This document shows positions 37,306 to 45,426 of a stretch of DNA of 64,000 bases, one piece after another. The position numbers and the translations under genes were made by a program. The notes under the pieces were generated by a model that saw only the letters and a program-made list of their open reading frames with translations, made no database searches and was not told where the DNA came from. The DNA comes from Pseudomonas japonica (GTDB lineage Bacteria; Pseudomonadota; Gammaproteobacteria; Pseudomonadales; Pseudomonadaceae): contig NZ_JAAMQU010000012.1 of the NCBI RefSeq assembly GCF_013522925.1, positions 146,541 to 210,540 on the forward strand, written 5' to 3'. Each line of letters begins with the position of its first letter. Position 1 is the first letter of the stretch.

Positions 37306-39552
37306 ATGCGAGCAGCGCTGTTGGCTTTTGTAACAGGTGTGCTAGGGGCCCGCTGGTGGCCTGGTGTGCCGCCGGGTTGGCTGGTGGCGAGCCTGGCCGT
37401 GGCGGGTTTAGTGCTCGCGTTCCACCCCGGGCGGGCTGGCCGATATGCCGGGCTGTCACTCGCCGGGCTGGCGTGGGCACTGTTCTGTGCCTTGCGCATC
37501 AGCGCCGATCAACTCGATCCACGTCTTGACGGCCGAACAGTCTGGGTCGAGGGGCGGGTCGTGGGCCTGCCGGTATCCACCGCAACAGGCGTTCGCTTCG
37601 AGCTGCGCGATGCGGTTTCACGCCGTGGTGAGTTGCCCGGGCTTATCCGGGTGAACTGGCCCGACGGCGCGGACGTGCGCAGCGGGGATCGCTGGCGGCT
37701 GGCGTTGTCGCTGGATCGCCCTCGCGGGGTGGTCAACCCTGGCGGTTTCGATTACGAAGCCTGGCTGTTCGCCCAAGGCATTGGCGCCACCGCCCATGCA
37801 AAGGACGGTCACCGTATGGAGGCCGCCAGCCCAAGCTTCCGTGAGGTGGTCCGGGAGAAGATGTTGTCGTCGTCGGGCCATGCGCTGGCGCCATTGTTGG
37901 TAGCGTTGGTGCTCGGAGACGATTCCGGGTTGCGCCCACAGCAATGGCGGGTGCTGCAGGCCACCGGTACCGTCCACCTGTTCGTTATATCCGGGCAACA
38001 CGTAGGCTTGCTCGCCGGGCTGGTATACGGGCTGGTGGCGGGGCTGGCTCGGCTGGGTGCGTGGCCGCGCCCGTTGCCCTGGTTGCCATGTGCGTGCGTT
38101 GGCGCGGCGGGCGCCGGCCTGTGCTACGGCCTGCTCGCTGGGTTCGAGGTGCCGGTGCAGCGCGCTTGCGTGATGATCTGTATCACGTTGCTTTGGCGCT
38201 GGCGTTACCGGCATATGGGGGTTTTCACGCCGCTGCTGTTGGCATTGGTAGCCGTCCTGCTGATCAACCCCATGGCCAGCCTCACGCCTGGTTTCTGGTT
38301 GTCGTTCGCCGCGGTGGCGGTACTGCTGCTCGGGTTCTCCGGGCGGCTGGGGGGCTGGCCCTGGTGGCGAGCATGGTGGCGCGCGCAGTGGCTGGTGGCG
38401 CTGGGGCTAGCCGTGGTCATGAGTGCGCTGGGCTTGGGCATCAGCTTCAGTGGGCCTCTGGTCAACTTGCTTGCCGTGCCCTGGATCAGCTTTATCGTGT
38501 TGCCGTTGGCGTTGGCCGGCACCCTCGGGGTGTGGTTGCCAGGGGTGGGCGAGTTCCTGTTGTGGTGCGCGGCTGGCGCGCTTGAAGGGTTGCTCGGCGT
38601 TCTGGCCGTGGCGGCTGAAATGTCGCCGCCCTGGCTTGCGCCTCGCGTGCCGTCATGGGCCTGGCTGCTGGCAGCGTGCGGTGCGGTGCTGCTTTTGTTG
38701 CCGGCTGGGGGTCCCCTGCGCTGGCTTGGGGCGCCGCTCATTCTGCAGCTGGCTTTCGCACCACTGCCAAGGCCCTCCTGGGGGCAGGCGCAGGTGGTGC
38801 AGCTTGATGTGGGGCAGGGCTTGTCCATCCTGGTACGCACCCGCCACCACGCCCTGCTGTTCGATGCCGGGCCGGCCTACCGCGCGGGAGATGCCGGCGA
38901 ACGCATCGTGGTACCGAGTGTGCGCCGCCTCGGGGTGCGCCGGCTGGATACCCTGATCATCAGCCACGACCATGCCGACCACAGCGGCGGCGCGGAGTCC
39001 GTCATCCGCGAGCTGCTGCCAACACGCGTGCTGGTTGGCGAGCCCAGCGCCGCCCCTCGGCGCTGGCAAGGTCAACCCTGCGAAGGCGCGCAGCCTTGGG
39101 AGTGGGATGGGGTACGTTTCGAACCCTGGCGCTGGCCCCGTGCCCAAAGCCCCAACCCGGCGTCCTGTGTGTTGTTGATCGAAGCCAACGGCGAGCGGCT
39201 GCTGCTCACCGGCGATATCGACAGCCAGGCCGAGCGGGCACTGCTTGCGGCCTGGCCCGGGCTAAATGTGAAGTGGCTTCAGGCGCCCCATCACGGTAGC
39301 CGCACGTCGAGCTCGGCTGCGTTCCTCGATGCACTGACACCAGCGGGCGTATTGATCTCCCGGGGCTGGAACAACCGCTTCGGTCATCCCCACCCGGAAG
39401 TGTCCGAGCGGCTGGCGCAGCGGGGCATCGTACCGTTCGACAGTGCCCGCGCAGGCGCTGTCGAGTGGGTACTGGGGCGGGATGCCACGCCTGTAACGTG
39501 GCGCGCGCGGCCGCGTTTGTGGCGCAGTGACGCTGCTGAGGATGGGCGATAG
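37306..39552 (+). CDS. comEC: DNA internalisation-related competence protein ComEC/Rec2
   Basis: A 748-residue polytopic membrane protein. The N-terminal OB-like region (about 60-160), the competence domain with about ten helices (200-480, LFVISGQHVGLLAGL is the signature) and the C-terminal metallo-beta-lactamase domain (LDVGQGLSILV, ISHDHADHSGG, APHHGSRTSSS) are all present. ComEC forms the inner-membrane channel for single-stranded DNA uptake and its MBL domain may degrade the other strand. AGGGAGGG precedes the ATG. Complete and apparently intact. Confidence 0.95.
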   Translation: MRAALLAFVTGVLGARWWPGVPPGWLVASLAVAGLVLAFHPGRAGRYAGLSLAGLAWALFCALRISADQLDPRLDGRTVWVEGRVVGLPVSTATGVRFELRDAVSRRGELPGLIRVNWPDGADVRSGDRWRLALSLDRPRGVVNPGGFDYEAWLFAQGIGATAHAKDGHRMEAASPSFREVVREKMLSSSGHALAPLLVALVLGDDSGLRPQQWRVLQATGTVHLFVISGQHVGLLAGLVYGLVAGLARLGAWPRPLPWLPCACVGAAGAGLCYGLLAGFEVPVQRACVMICITLLWRWRYRHMGVFTPLLLALVAVLLINPMASLTPGFWLSFAAVAVLLLGFSGRLGGWPWWRAWWRAQWLVALGLAVVMSALGLGISFSGPLVNLLAVPWISFIVLPLALAGTLGVWLPGVGEFLLWCAAGALEGLLGVLAVAAEMSPPWLAPRVPSWAWLLAACGAVLLLLPAGGPLRWLGAPLILQLAFAPLPRPSWGQAQVVQLDVGQGLSILVRTRHHALLFDAGPAYRAGDAGERIVVPSVRRLGVRRLDTLIISHDHADHSGGAESVIRELLPTRVLVGEPSAAPRRWQGQPCEGAQPWEWDGVRFEPWRWPRAQSPNPASCVLLIEANGERLLLTGDIDSQAERALLAAWPGLNVKWLQAPHHGSRTSSSAAFLDALTPAGVLISRGWNNRFGHPHPEVSERLAQRGIVPFDSARAGAVEWVLGRDATPVTWRARPRLWRSDAAEDGR

Positions 39553-39616
39553 GCTGCCGGCCTGTGTGCGGGCGGTTGTGATAGAGTTGCCGAATTTGTT
39601 CGAGAGGTGCCGCACT

Positions 39617-40252
39617 GTGTGGGAATTGGTAAAAGCCGGTGGCTGGATGATGTTGCCGATTATTCTGAGCTCCGTCGCGGCGCTTGCGATCGTTGCCGAG
39701 CGCCTTTGGACACTGCGCACCAGCAGGGTCACCCCGCCCAATCTGGTGGCGCAGGTATGGAAGTGGATCAAGGACAAGCAACTCAACAGCGAAAAGCTCA
39801 AGGAGTTGCGCGCCAATTCTCCCTTGGGCGAAGTGCTTGCTGCCGGGCTGGCCAATTCCCGCCACGGCCGGGACATCATGAAAGAATGCATCGAGGAAGC
39901 CGCCAATAGCGTAATCCACGAGCTGGAACGGTATGTGGGCGCGCTCGGTACCATCGCCGCCATGGCGCCGCTGCTCGGTTTGCTGGGCACAGTGCTGGGG
40001 ATGATCGATATTTTCAGCGCGTTCAATGCCAGCGGTAACGCCACTAACGCCACGGTGCTGGCAGGCGGTATCTCCAAGGCCCTGATCACCACCGCTTCCG
40101 GGCTGTTCGTAGCGATCCCGGCGGTATTCTTCCACCGCTTGTTGCAACGCCGGATCGACGAATTGGTGGTACGCATGGAGCAGGACGCCATCAAGCTGGT
40201 GGAGGTGTTGCACGGCGACCGCGAAGTTGACATCGAGGGGGCCCGGGCGTGA
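39617..40252 (+). CDS. exbB: MotA/TolQ/ExbB proton channel family protein
   Basis: A 211-residue ExbB-like protein with three membrane helices (MMLPIILSSVAALAIVAE; GTIAAMAPLLGLLGTVLGM; ALITTASGLFVAIPAVFFH). It forms the proton channel that powers TonB or a related complex. The GTG start at 39617 gives MWELVKAGGWMM, the N-terminus of Pseudomonas homologues, with GAGAGG nine bases upstream. The exbD gene overlaps by GTGA. No TonB gene is nearby. Confidence 0.93.
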   Translation: MWELVKAGGWMMLPIILSSVAALAIVAERLWTLRTSRVTPPNLVAQVWKWIKDKQLNSEKLKELRANSPLGEVLAAGLANSRHGRDIMKECIEEAANSVIHELERYVGALGTIAAMAPLLGLLGTVLGMIDIFSAFNASGNATNATVLAGGISKALITTASGLFVAIPAVFFHRLLQRRIDELVVRMEQDAIKLVEVLHGDREVDIEGARA

Positions 40253-40680
40253 AGTTCCGCCGAAGCCGCCGGCGCCGCGAAGACATCGAGATCAACCTCA
40301 CGTCACTGATCGATGTGGTGTTCATCCTGCTGCTGTTCTTTGTGGTGACCACCACCTTCACCCGCGAGACAGCCCTGCATGTGGAGCTTCCACAGGCCGT
40401 GAACGGCGCGCCGGAAGAGAACCCACCCAAGCGGCTGGACATCGCGATCAGCGCTGACGGCAACTACGCCATCAATAAACACGTGCTGCCAAAAAGTGAC
40501 CTGGACACCTTGCTGACGGCGCTGCAGGCAGAATCCGGCGGCGATACCAGCCTACCGTTGTCTATCAGCGCCGATGGGAAAACCCCCCATCAGGCGGTGA
40601 TCACCGCGATGGACGCTGCGGGCAAGCTTGGCTTCAGCCGCCTCAGCATGACTACGGTCGAGGCGCAGGCGGCTCACTGA
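40249..40680 (+). CDS. exbD: Biopolymer transport protein ExbD/TolR family
   Basis: A 143-residue protein with a short basic N-terminus (KFRRSRRRREDIEINLTSLI), one membrane helix with the conserved Asp of LTSLIDVVFILLLFFVVTT, and a periplasmic domain. It starts at a GTG overlapping the exbB stop. It couples the proton flow to TonB-type energy transduction. Its stop overlaps the lpxK start (TGATG). Confidence 0.95.
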   Translation: MKFRRSRRRREDIEINLTSLIDVVFILLLFFVVTTTFTRETALHVELPQAVNGAPEENPPKRLDIAISADGNYAINKHVLPKSDLDTLLTALQAESGGDTSLPLSISADGKTPHQAVITAMDAAGKLGFSRLSMTTVEAQAAH

Positions 40681-41687
40681 TGGCATTGTCTGATCGCCTG
40701 CTCGCGGCGTGGTACGAAGGCCATCCCGGGCTATCGCTGCTCGCGCCGCTGGAAGCGCTTTACCGGCGAGTGGCCGGTCGCCGCCGCCAAGCGTTCAAGG
40801 ACGGCACCCGCCCGGGGTGGAAAGCCCCCGTTCCCGTGGTGGTAGTGGGCAATATCACCGTAGGGGGTACCGGTAAAACGCCGATGATCCTCTGGTTGAT
40901 CGACCATTGCCGCCAGGCAGGCCTGCGCGTGGGGGTGATCAGCCGCGGGTACGGTGCGCGCCCGCCACAGTTTCCCTGGCAGGTAAGGGCTGGCGATGCA
41001 GCAGCCGTGGCAGGGGATGAACCGCTGCTTATCGTGCAGCGCAGCGGGGTACCGCTGGCCATCGATCCAGACCGCGCTCAGGCGGCCCGGGCCCTGCTCG
41101 CCGAGCACCCGCTGGACCTGATCCTGTGTGACGACGGGTTGCAGCACTACCGCCTGGCCCGCGACCTTGAACTGGTATTGATCGACGCCGCCCGCGGCCT
41201 GGGCAATCGTCGCTGCCTTCCGGCGGGGCCCCTGCGTGAGCCACCCGAGCGGCTCGCTGAGGTAGACGCGGTGCTGTGCAACGGTCAACAAGGGGATTCA
41301 AGCCTCGGCTATGGCATGACCTTGCAGCCCACCGCGCTGGTCAACGTGGCGTCCGGCGAGCGGGTTGGCCTCGATCATTTCCCGCCGGGGCAGGCCGTGC
41401 ACGCGGTCGCCGGCATCGGCAACCCCCGGCGTTTCTTCTCTACCCTCGAAGCGCTAAACTGGCGCCCGACCGAGCATGCCTTCGCCGACCATGCCACCTA
41501 CAGTGCCGAGCAACTGACATTCGAACCTTCCCTGCCGGTACTGATGACCGAAAAGGACGCGGTAAAATGCCAGGGTTTCGCCCGCAGTAACTGGTGGTAC
41601 CTGGCGGTGGATGCGCAACCTTCTCCAGCCTTCGTGGCCTGGTTCGATGCCTGCCTGGCTCGCCTGGTGGGCCAGCCAGGCGCCTGA
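40680..41687 (+). CDS. lpxK: Tetraacyldisaccharide 4'-kinase LpxK
   Basis: A 335-residue kinase with an N-terminal membrane-associated helix and the P-loop VGNITVGGTGKTPM. It phosphorylates the 4' position of the lipid A disaccharide precursor at the inner membrane. Catalytic CDDGLQHYRLARD is the DDGxQ motif of the family. It is coupled to exbD upstream and followed by the trm112-like gene and kdsB, the standard Pseudomonas lipid A/Kdo block. Confidence 0.97.
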   Translation: MALSDRLLAAWYEGHPGLSLLAPLEALYRRVAGRRRQAFKDGTRPGWKAPVPVVVVGNITVGGTGKTPMILWLIDHCRQAGLRVGVISRGYGARPPQFPWQVRAGDAAAVAGDEPLLIVQRSGVPLAIDPDRAQAARALLAEHPLDLILCDDGLQHYRLARDLELVLIDAARGLGNRRCLPAGPLREPPERLAEVDAVLCNGQQGDSSLGYGMTLQPTALVNVASGERVGLDHFPPGQAVHAVAGIGNPRRFFSTLEALNWRPTEHAFADHATYSAEQLTFEPSLPVLMTEKDAVKCQGFARSNWWYLAVDAQPSPAFVAWFDACLARLVGQPGA

Positions 41688-41714
41688 AGCCTGCCCCTTG
41701 ATGCAAGGACCCTT

Positions 41715-41900
41715 ATGGACACCAAACTGCTCGACATTCTCGCCTGCCCTATCTGCAAGGGCCCGCTCAAGCTGAGCGAGGACAAGACCGAACTGATCAG
41801 CAAGGGCGCCGGCGTGGCGTATCCCATTCGCGACGGTATCCCGGTAATGCTCGAAAGCGAGGCCCGCACCCTTACCGACGACGAGCGCCTCGAAAAATGA
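41715..41900 (+). CDS. ycaR: Trm112 family protein (YcaR)
   Basis: A 61-residue protein with one CPIC zinc-knuckle pair (LLDILACPICKGPL); the second cysteine pair of eukaryotic Trm112 is absent, as is usual in bacterial YcaR. It is between lpxK and kdsB and overlaps kdsB by ATGA. The function is not established; the eukaryotic homologue activates methyltransferases. Confidence 0.95.
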   Translation: MDTKLLDILACPICKGPLKLSEDKTELISKGAGVAYPIRDGIPVMLESEARTLTDDERLEK

Positions 41901-42664
41901 CCACGGCGTTCACGGTTGTCATTCCTGCCCGTTACGCCTCTACCCGTTTCCCCGGCAAGCCGTTGCAGGAGATCGCCGGCAAGCCGATGATCCGGCACGT
42001 ATGGGAACAGGCCAGGCAAAGCAAGGCGGCGCGGGTGGTGGTCGCTACCGACGACGCGCGTATCCAGGCAGCCTGTGAAGCCTTTGGCGCAGAAGTGGTC
42101 ATGACCCGCTCCGACCATGAGTCGGGCACCGATCGCCTGGCCGAAGTGGCTGCCCGTCTGGGGCTGGCCGACGACGCTATCGTGGTGAACGTGCAGGGTG
42201 ACGAACCGCTGATCCCGCCGGTGGTGATCAATCAGGTGGCTGGCAACCTTGCGGCCAACACCCAGGCACGCATGGCCACGCTCAGCGAGCCGCTGCTCGA
42301 AGCGGCCCAGCTGTTCAACCCCAATGTGGTGAAAGTGGTGGCCGACATTACTGGCCTGGCCCTCACCTTCAGCCGGGCACCCTTGCCTTGGGCACGGGAT
42401 GCGCTGGCCCAGCGGCCCAACGAGCTGCCTGAAGGCGTACCGTATCAGCGGCATATCGGCATCTATGCGTACCGCGCCGGCTTCCTCCAGGATTTCGTGC
42501 AGTGGGGCCCCTGCTGGCTGGAGAAGACCGAATCCCTGGAACAGCTCCGGGCGCTTTGGCATGGCGTGCGTATCCACGTGGAGGAGGCGTCCATCGCGCC
42601 GCCGCCAGGTGTAGACACCCCCGAAGACCTGGAGCGGGTGCGACGCCTGCTGGAGGCCGGATGA
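41897..42664 (+). CDS. kdsB: 3-deoxy-manno-octulosonate cytidylyltransferase KdsB
   Basis: A 255-residue nucleotidyltransferase that makes CMP-Kdo for the LPS inner core. The N-terminal VVIPARYASTRFPGKPL loop binds CTP, and NVQGDEPLI contains the metal-binding Asp. It is coupled to the trm112-like gene upstream and overlaps murB (ATGA). In other Pseudomonas I recall a low-molecular-weight tyrosine phosphatase gene at this junction; here it is absent. Confidence 0.97.
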   Translation: MTTAFTVVIPARYASTRFPGKPLQEIAGKPMIRHVWEQARQSKAARVVVATDDARIQAACEAFGAEVVMTRSDHESGTDRLAEVAARLGLADDAIVVNVQGDEPLIPPVVINQVAGNLAANTQARMATLSEPLLEAAQLFNPNVVKVVADITGLALTFSRAPLPWARDALAQRPNELPEGVPYQRHIGIYAYRAGFLQDFVQWGPCWLEKTESLEQLRALWHGVRIHVEEASIAPPPGVDTPEDLERVRRLLEAG

Positions 42665-43689
42665 CCCCGGCGATTCGCGAAGCCGTATCGCTCAAGCCTT
42701 ACAACACCTTTGGTGTGGACGTGCGCGCAGCACAGTTTGCGGAGGTGGCCGACGATGCTGGCTTGATCGCCGCGCTGGCGTACGCCGAGCAACGACACCT
42801 GCCCGTTCACCTGCTGGGGGGCGGCAGTAATGTACTGCTGCTTCAGGACGTACCCGGGCTGGTAGTGCGCATGGCCACCCGCGGCCGACGGTTGCTCGAA
42901 ACACACGGCAGCCGGGTGATGATCGAGGCCGAGGCGGGCGAACCTTGGCACGACTTCGTGTGCTGGACCCTCCAGCAGGGCCTGGGTGGGATGGAAAACC
43001 TCAGCCTTATCCCTGGCACTGTAGGCGCCGCGCCGATGCAGAACGTGGGCGCCTATGGCGTAGAAGTGAAGGACGTCTTCGCCGGGCTCACCGCGCTGGA
43101 CCGCCATACTGGCCAGCTGCAGGATTTCAGCGTGGAAGCCTGCCGTTTCGGCTACCGGGACAGCGTGTTCAAGCAGCAACCCGGGCGTTGGGTGATCTTG
43201 CGGGTACGCTTTTGGCTGGATCGCGAGGCGCCGTTACATCTCGAATACGGGCCGGTTCGCAAGCGCCTGGCCGAGCAGGGCATCACGGCGCCCAGCCCGC
43301 AAGCCGTCAGTGACGCAATCTGCGCGATCCGCCGGGAAAAACTCCCGGACCCGGCCGTGCTTGGCAATGCCGGCAGCTTCTTCAAAAACCCTGTAGTGGC
43401 CCAGGCGCAGGCGGCAGCCTTGCAGCAACGCTGGCCCGCGATGGTCGGTTACCCTCAGCCCGATGGCCAGGTGAAACTGGCGGCCGGATGGCTGATCGAG
43501 CAGGCTGGCTGGAAGGGCTATCGGCGTGGCGACGCCGCAGTGCACAAGGATCAGGCCCTGGTGCTGGTCAATCATGGCGCCGCGACGGGCCAAGAGCTAT
43601 TGGCCCTGGCCCGCGATATCCAGGCTGACATTCACGATCGCTTTGGCGTTACGTTGGAAATGGAGCCTAATGTGCTCCCTGCCACCTGA
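42661..43689 (+). CDS. murB: UDP-N-acetylenolpyruvoylglucosamine reductase MurB
   Basis: A 342-residue type I MurB, same length as the E. coli enzyme. It reduces UDP-GlcNAc-enolpyruvate to UDP-MurNAc using FAD and NADPH. FAD-binding segments are LLGGGSNVLL and IPGTVGAAPMQNVGAYG; GNAGSFFKNP carries the catalytic Ser, and the final Glu region LEMEPNV is present. ATG overlaps the kdsB stop. Confidence 0.97.
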   Translation: MTPAIREAVSLKPYNTFGVDVRAAQFAEVADDAGLIAALAYAEQRHLPVHLLGGGSNVLLLQDVPGLVVRMATRGRRLLETHGSRVMIEAEAGEPWHDFVCWTLQQGLGGMENLSLIPGTVGAAPMQNVGAYGVEVKDVFAGLTALDRHTGQLQDFSVEACRFGYRDSVFKQQPGRWVILRVRFWLDREAPLHLEYGPVRKRLAEQGITAPSPQAVSDAICAIRREKLPDPAVLGNAGSFFKNPVVAQAQAAALQQRWPAMVGYPQPDGQVKLAAGWLIEQAGWKGYRRGDAAVHKDQALVLVNHGAATGQELLALARDIQADIHDRFGVTLEMEPNVLPAT

Positions 43690-43768
43690 ACCACGCCGCT
43701 GCGTTGCCGTCCGATACCTGTACTCGTTCGCGAGCGCACAGGTAATGGTAGCGGTGAAGGGGTAAGCA

Positions 43769-44719
43769 ATGAACAGCGTCGATCTTGGCGTGTTGCGGGA
43801 CATGCAGGGCTGGCTGGCGGAAGGCCGGGCCGTAGTGCTCTATACCGTGGTACAAACCTGGGGCAGCGCGCCACGCCCACCGGGCGCCATGCTTGCCCTG
43901 CGCGATGATGGTGTTGTCAGCGGTTCGGTGTCCGGCGGCTGTATCGAGGACGACCTGATTGGCCGCCTGCATGACGGGCGCCTGCAGCGCGAAGGGCCCG
44001 AGGTCCAGCTGGTTACCTATGGTGTTACCAAGGAGGAAGCAGCGCGCTTTGGCCTGCCTTGCGGCGGCACGCTGCGCCTTACCGAGGAGTGGGTACAGGA
44101 TGCAGGATGGGTCGACGAGCTGCTGGCGCGCTGTGCCAACCATGAGATAGTTGCCCGCGAACTGGACCTGGCCAGCGGCGCTGTTCGCCTTGAAACGGCC
44201 GACCGTGAAACGTCCCAGCACTTCGACGGTCAACTGCTACGCGCCGTTTACGGGCCACGCTGGCGCATGCTGCTGATCGGGGCTGGCCAGCTATCTCGTT
44301 GCGTGGCTGACATTGCTGGCCTGCTGGATTTCGAAGTACTTATCTGCGACCCCCGCACCGAATTCAGCCAAGGATGGGAGGCGTCGCAGGCGCGCTTCGT
44401 CCCGGGCATGCCTGACGACGCGGTATTGGCGATTCACCCCGACGAACGCACCGCGATCGTGGCGCTGACCCATGACCCGCGCCTGGATGACATGGCGTTG
44501 CTGACGGCATTGGATTCCAAAGCCTTCTACGTGGGCGCGTTGGGCTCGCGGGTGAACAGTGAGAAGCGCAAGCAAAACCTTGCCTGCCTTGGCGTAAGCA
44601 GCGCTTCCCTGGCCCGCCTGCATGGCCCGATCGGCTTGCCCATCGGTAGCCACACACCGGCGGAAATCGCGCTGTCGCTGATGGCTCAAGTTGTTGCCAT
44701 CAAGAACCAGGCCGCATGA
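43769..44719 (+). CDS. XdhC family protein (molybdenum cofactor insertion chaperone-like)
   Basis: A 316-residue XdhC/CoxI protein. The N-terminal XdhC_CoxI domain has GSAPRPPGAMLAL and SGSVSGGCIEDD; the C-terminal Rossmann domain has LIGAGQLSRCVADIA and GALGSRVNSEKR, and ends in GLPIGSHTPAEIALSLMAQVV. XdhC proteins bind molybdenum cofactor, promote its sulfuration and deliver it to xanthine dehydrogenase-type enzymes. No such enzyme is encoded here. It overlaps the MobA-like gene (ATGA), making a two-gene unit. GAAGGGG precedes the ATG. Confidence 0.92.
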   Translation: MNSVDLGVLRDMQGWLAEGRAVVLYTVVQTWGSAPRPPGAMLALRDDGVVSGSVSGGCIEDDLIGRLHDGRLQREGPEVQLVTYGVTKEEAARFGLPCGGTLRLTEEWVQDAGWVDELLARCANHEIVARELDLASGAVRLETADRETSQHFDGQLLRAVYGPRWRMLLIGAGQLSRCVADIAGLLDFEVLICDPRTEFSQGWEASQARFVPGMPDDAVLAIHPDERTAIVALTHDPRLDDMALLTALDSKAFYVGALGSRVNSEKRKQNLACLGVSSASLARLHGPIGLPIGSHTPAEIALSLMAQVVAIKNQAA

Positions 44720-45309
44720 GGGGGGTATGTGCCGTGGTGCTCGCCGCGGGCTACGGTCGCCGCTTTGCCGAGCAAGCGGGGCGTGAAGCCAACAAGCTGC
44801 TGGCCCCCTGCATCGGGCTGGATGGCAGTGAGCAGGCGGTATTGGCACACAGTTTGTCGGCGTTCAGCCAATGGGCCGGTGAGCGATTGCTGGTGCTGCG
44901 CCAAGGCAGCGAACGCCTTGGCGAGATGGCAGCGCTGGCTGCCAACCATGGCTTCGATACCCTTGTGGTGCCCTCGGCCGGTATGGGCGACAGCCTCAGT
45001 GCCGCCGTGCGTGCCCGTGCCGGTGCCGCTGGCTGGCTGGTAGCCCTCGGTGACATGCCATGGATACGTGCTCAAACTCATTCCCGCGTCGCTGACGCCA
45101 TGACCGCCGGCCATGCTGTGGTTCCTTTGCATGAGGGCAAGCGGGGCCATCCCGTGGGCTTCGACGCGACGTATGCCCAGGCGCTGATGGCTCTGAGCGG
45201 AGACCAGGGCGGGCGAGGTTTGCTGCAGCAGGGCAGGGTGACGCTGATAGAGGTGGACGATCCCGGCGTGCTGCGAGATGTAGACCTTCCCGAGGATCTG
45301 GCCCTGTAG
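44716..45309 (+). CDS. MobA-like nucleotidyltransferase (MocA type)
   Basis: A 197-residue NTP transferase with the N-terminal VVLAAGYGRRFAEQAG signature and LVALGDMPWI as the metal-binding motif. Relatives MocA and MobA attach CTP or GTP to molybdopterin. Its coupling to XdhC supports a role in making molybdopterin cytosine dinucleotide for XdhC-dependent enzymes; the partner oxidoreductase must be elsewhere in the genome. Confidence 0.9.
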   Translation: MRGVCAVVLAAGYGRRFAEQAGREANKLLAPCIGLDGSEQAVLAHSLSAFSQWAGERLLVLRQGSERLGEMAALAANHGFDTLVVPSAGMGDSLSAAVRARAGAAGWLVALGDMPWIRAQTHSRVADAMTAGHAVVPLHEGKRGHPVGFDATYAQALMALSGDQGGRGLLQQGRVTLIEVDDPGVLRDVDLPEDLAL

Positions 45310-45375
45310 GAGGGCGGCGACAGCCCCCAACCATAGCCAGCGCACATGCTCGGTTGTACCGTCCCTACGTCATAA

Positions 45376-45416
45376 AAAAAAGCCCCTGTCACCTTGCGAT
45401 GACAGGGGCTTTTTTA
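45376..45416. terminator. Bidirectional intrinsic terminator between mobA-like gene and rne
   Basis: Stem AAAAAAGCCCCTGTCA (45376-45391) with TGACAGGGGCTTTTTT (45400-45415) around an eight-base loop. Flanked by A and T tracts, it can end both converging transcripts. Confidence 0.93.
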
Positions 45417-45426
45417 GTCAAGGGGC

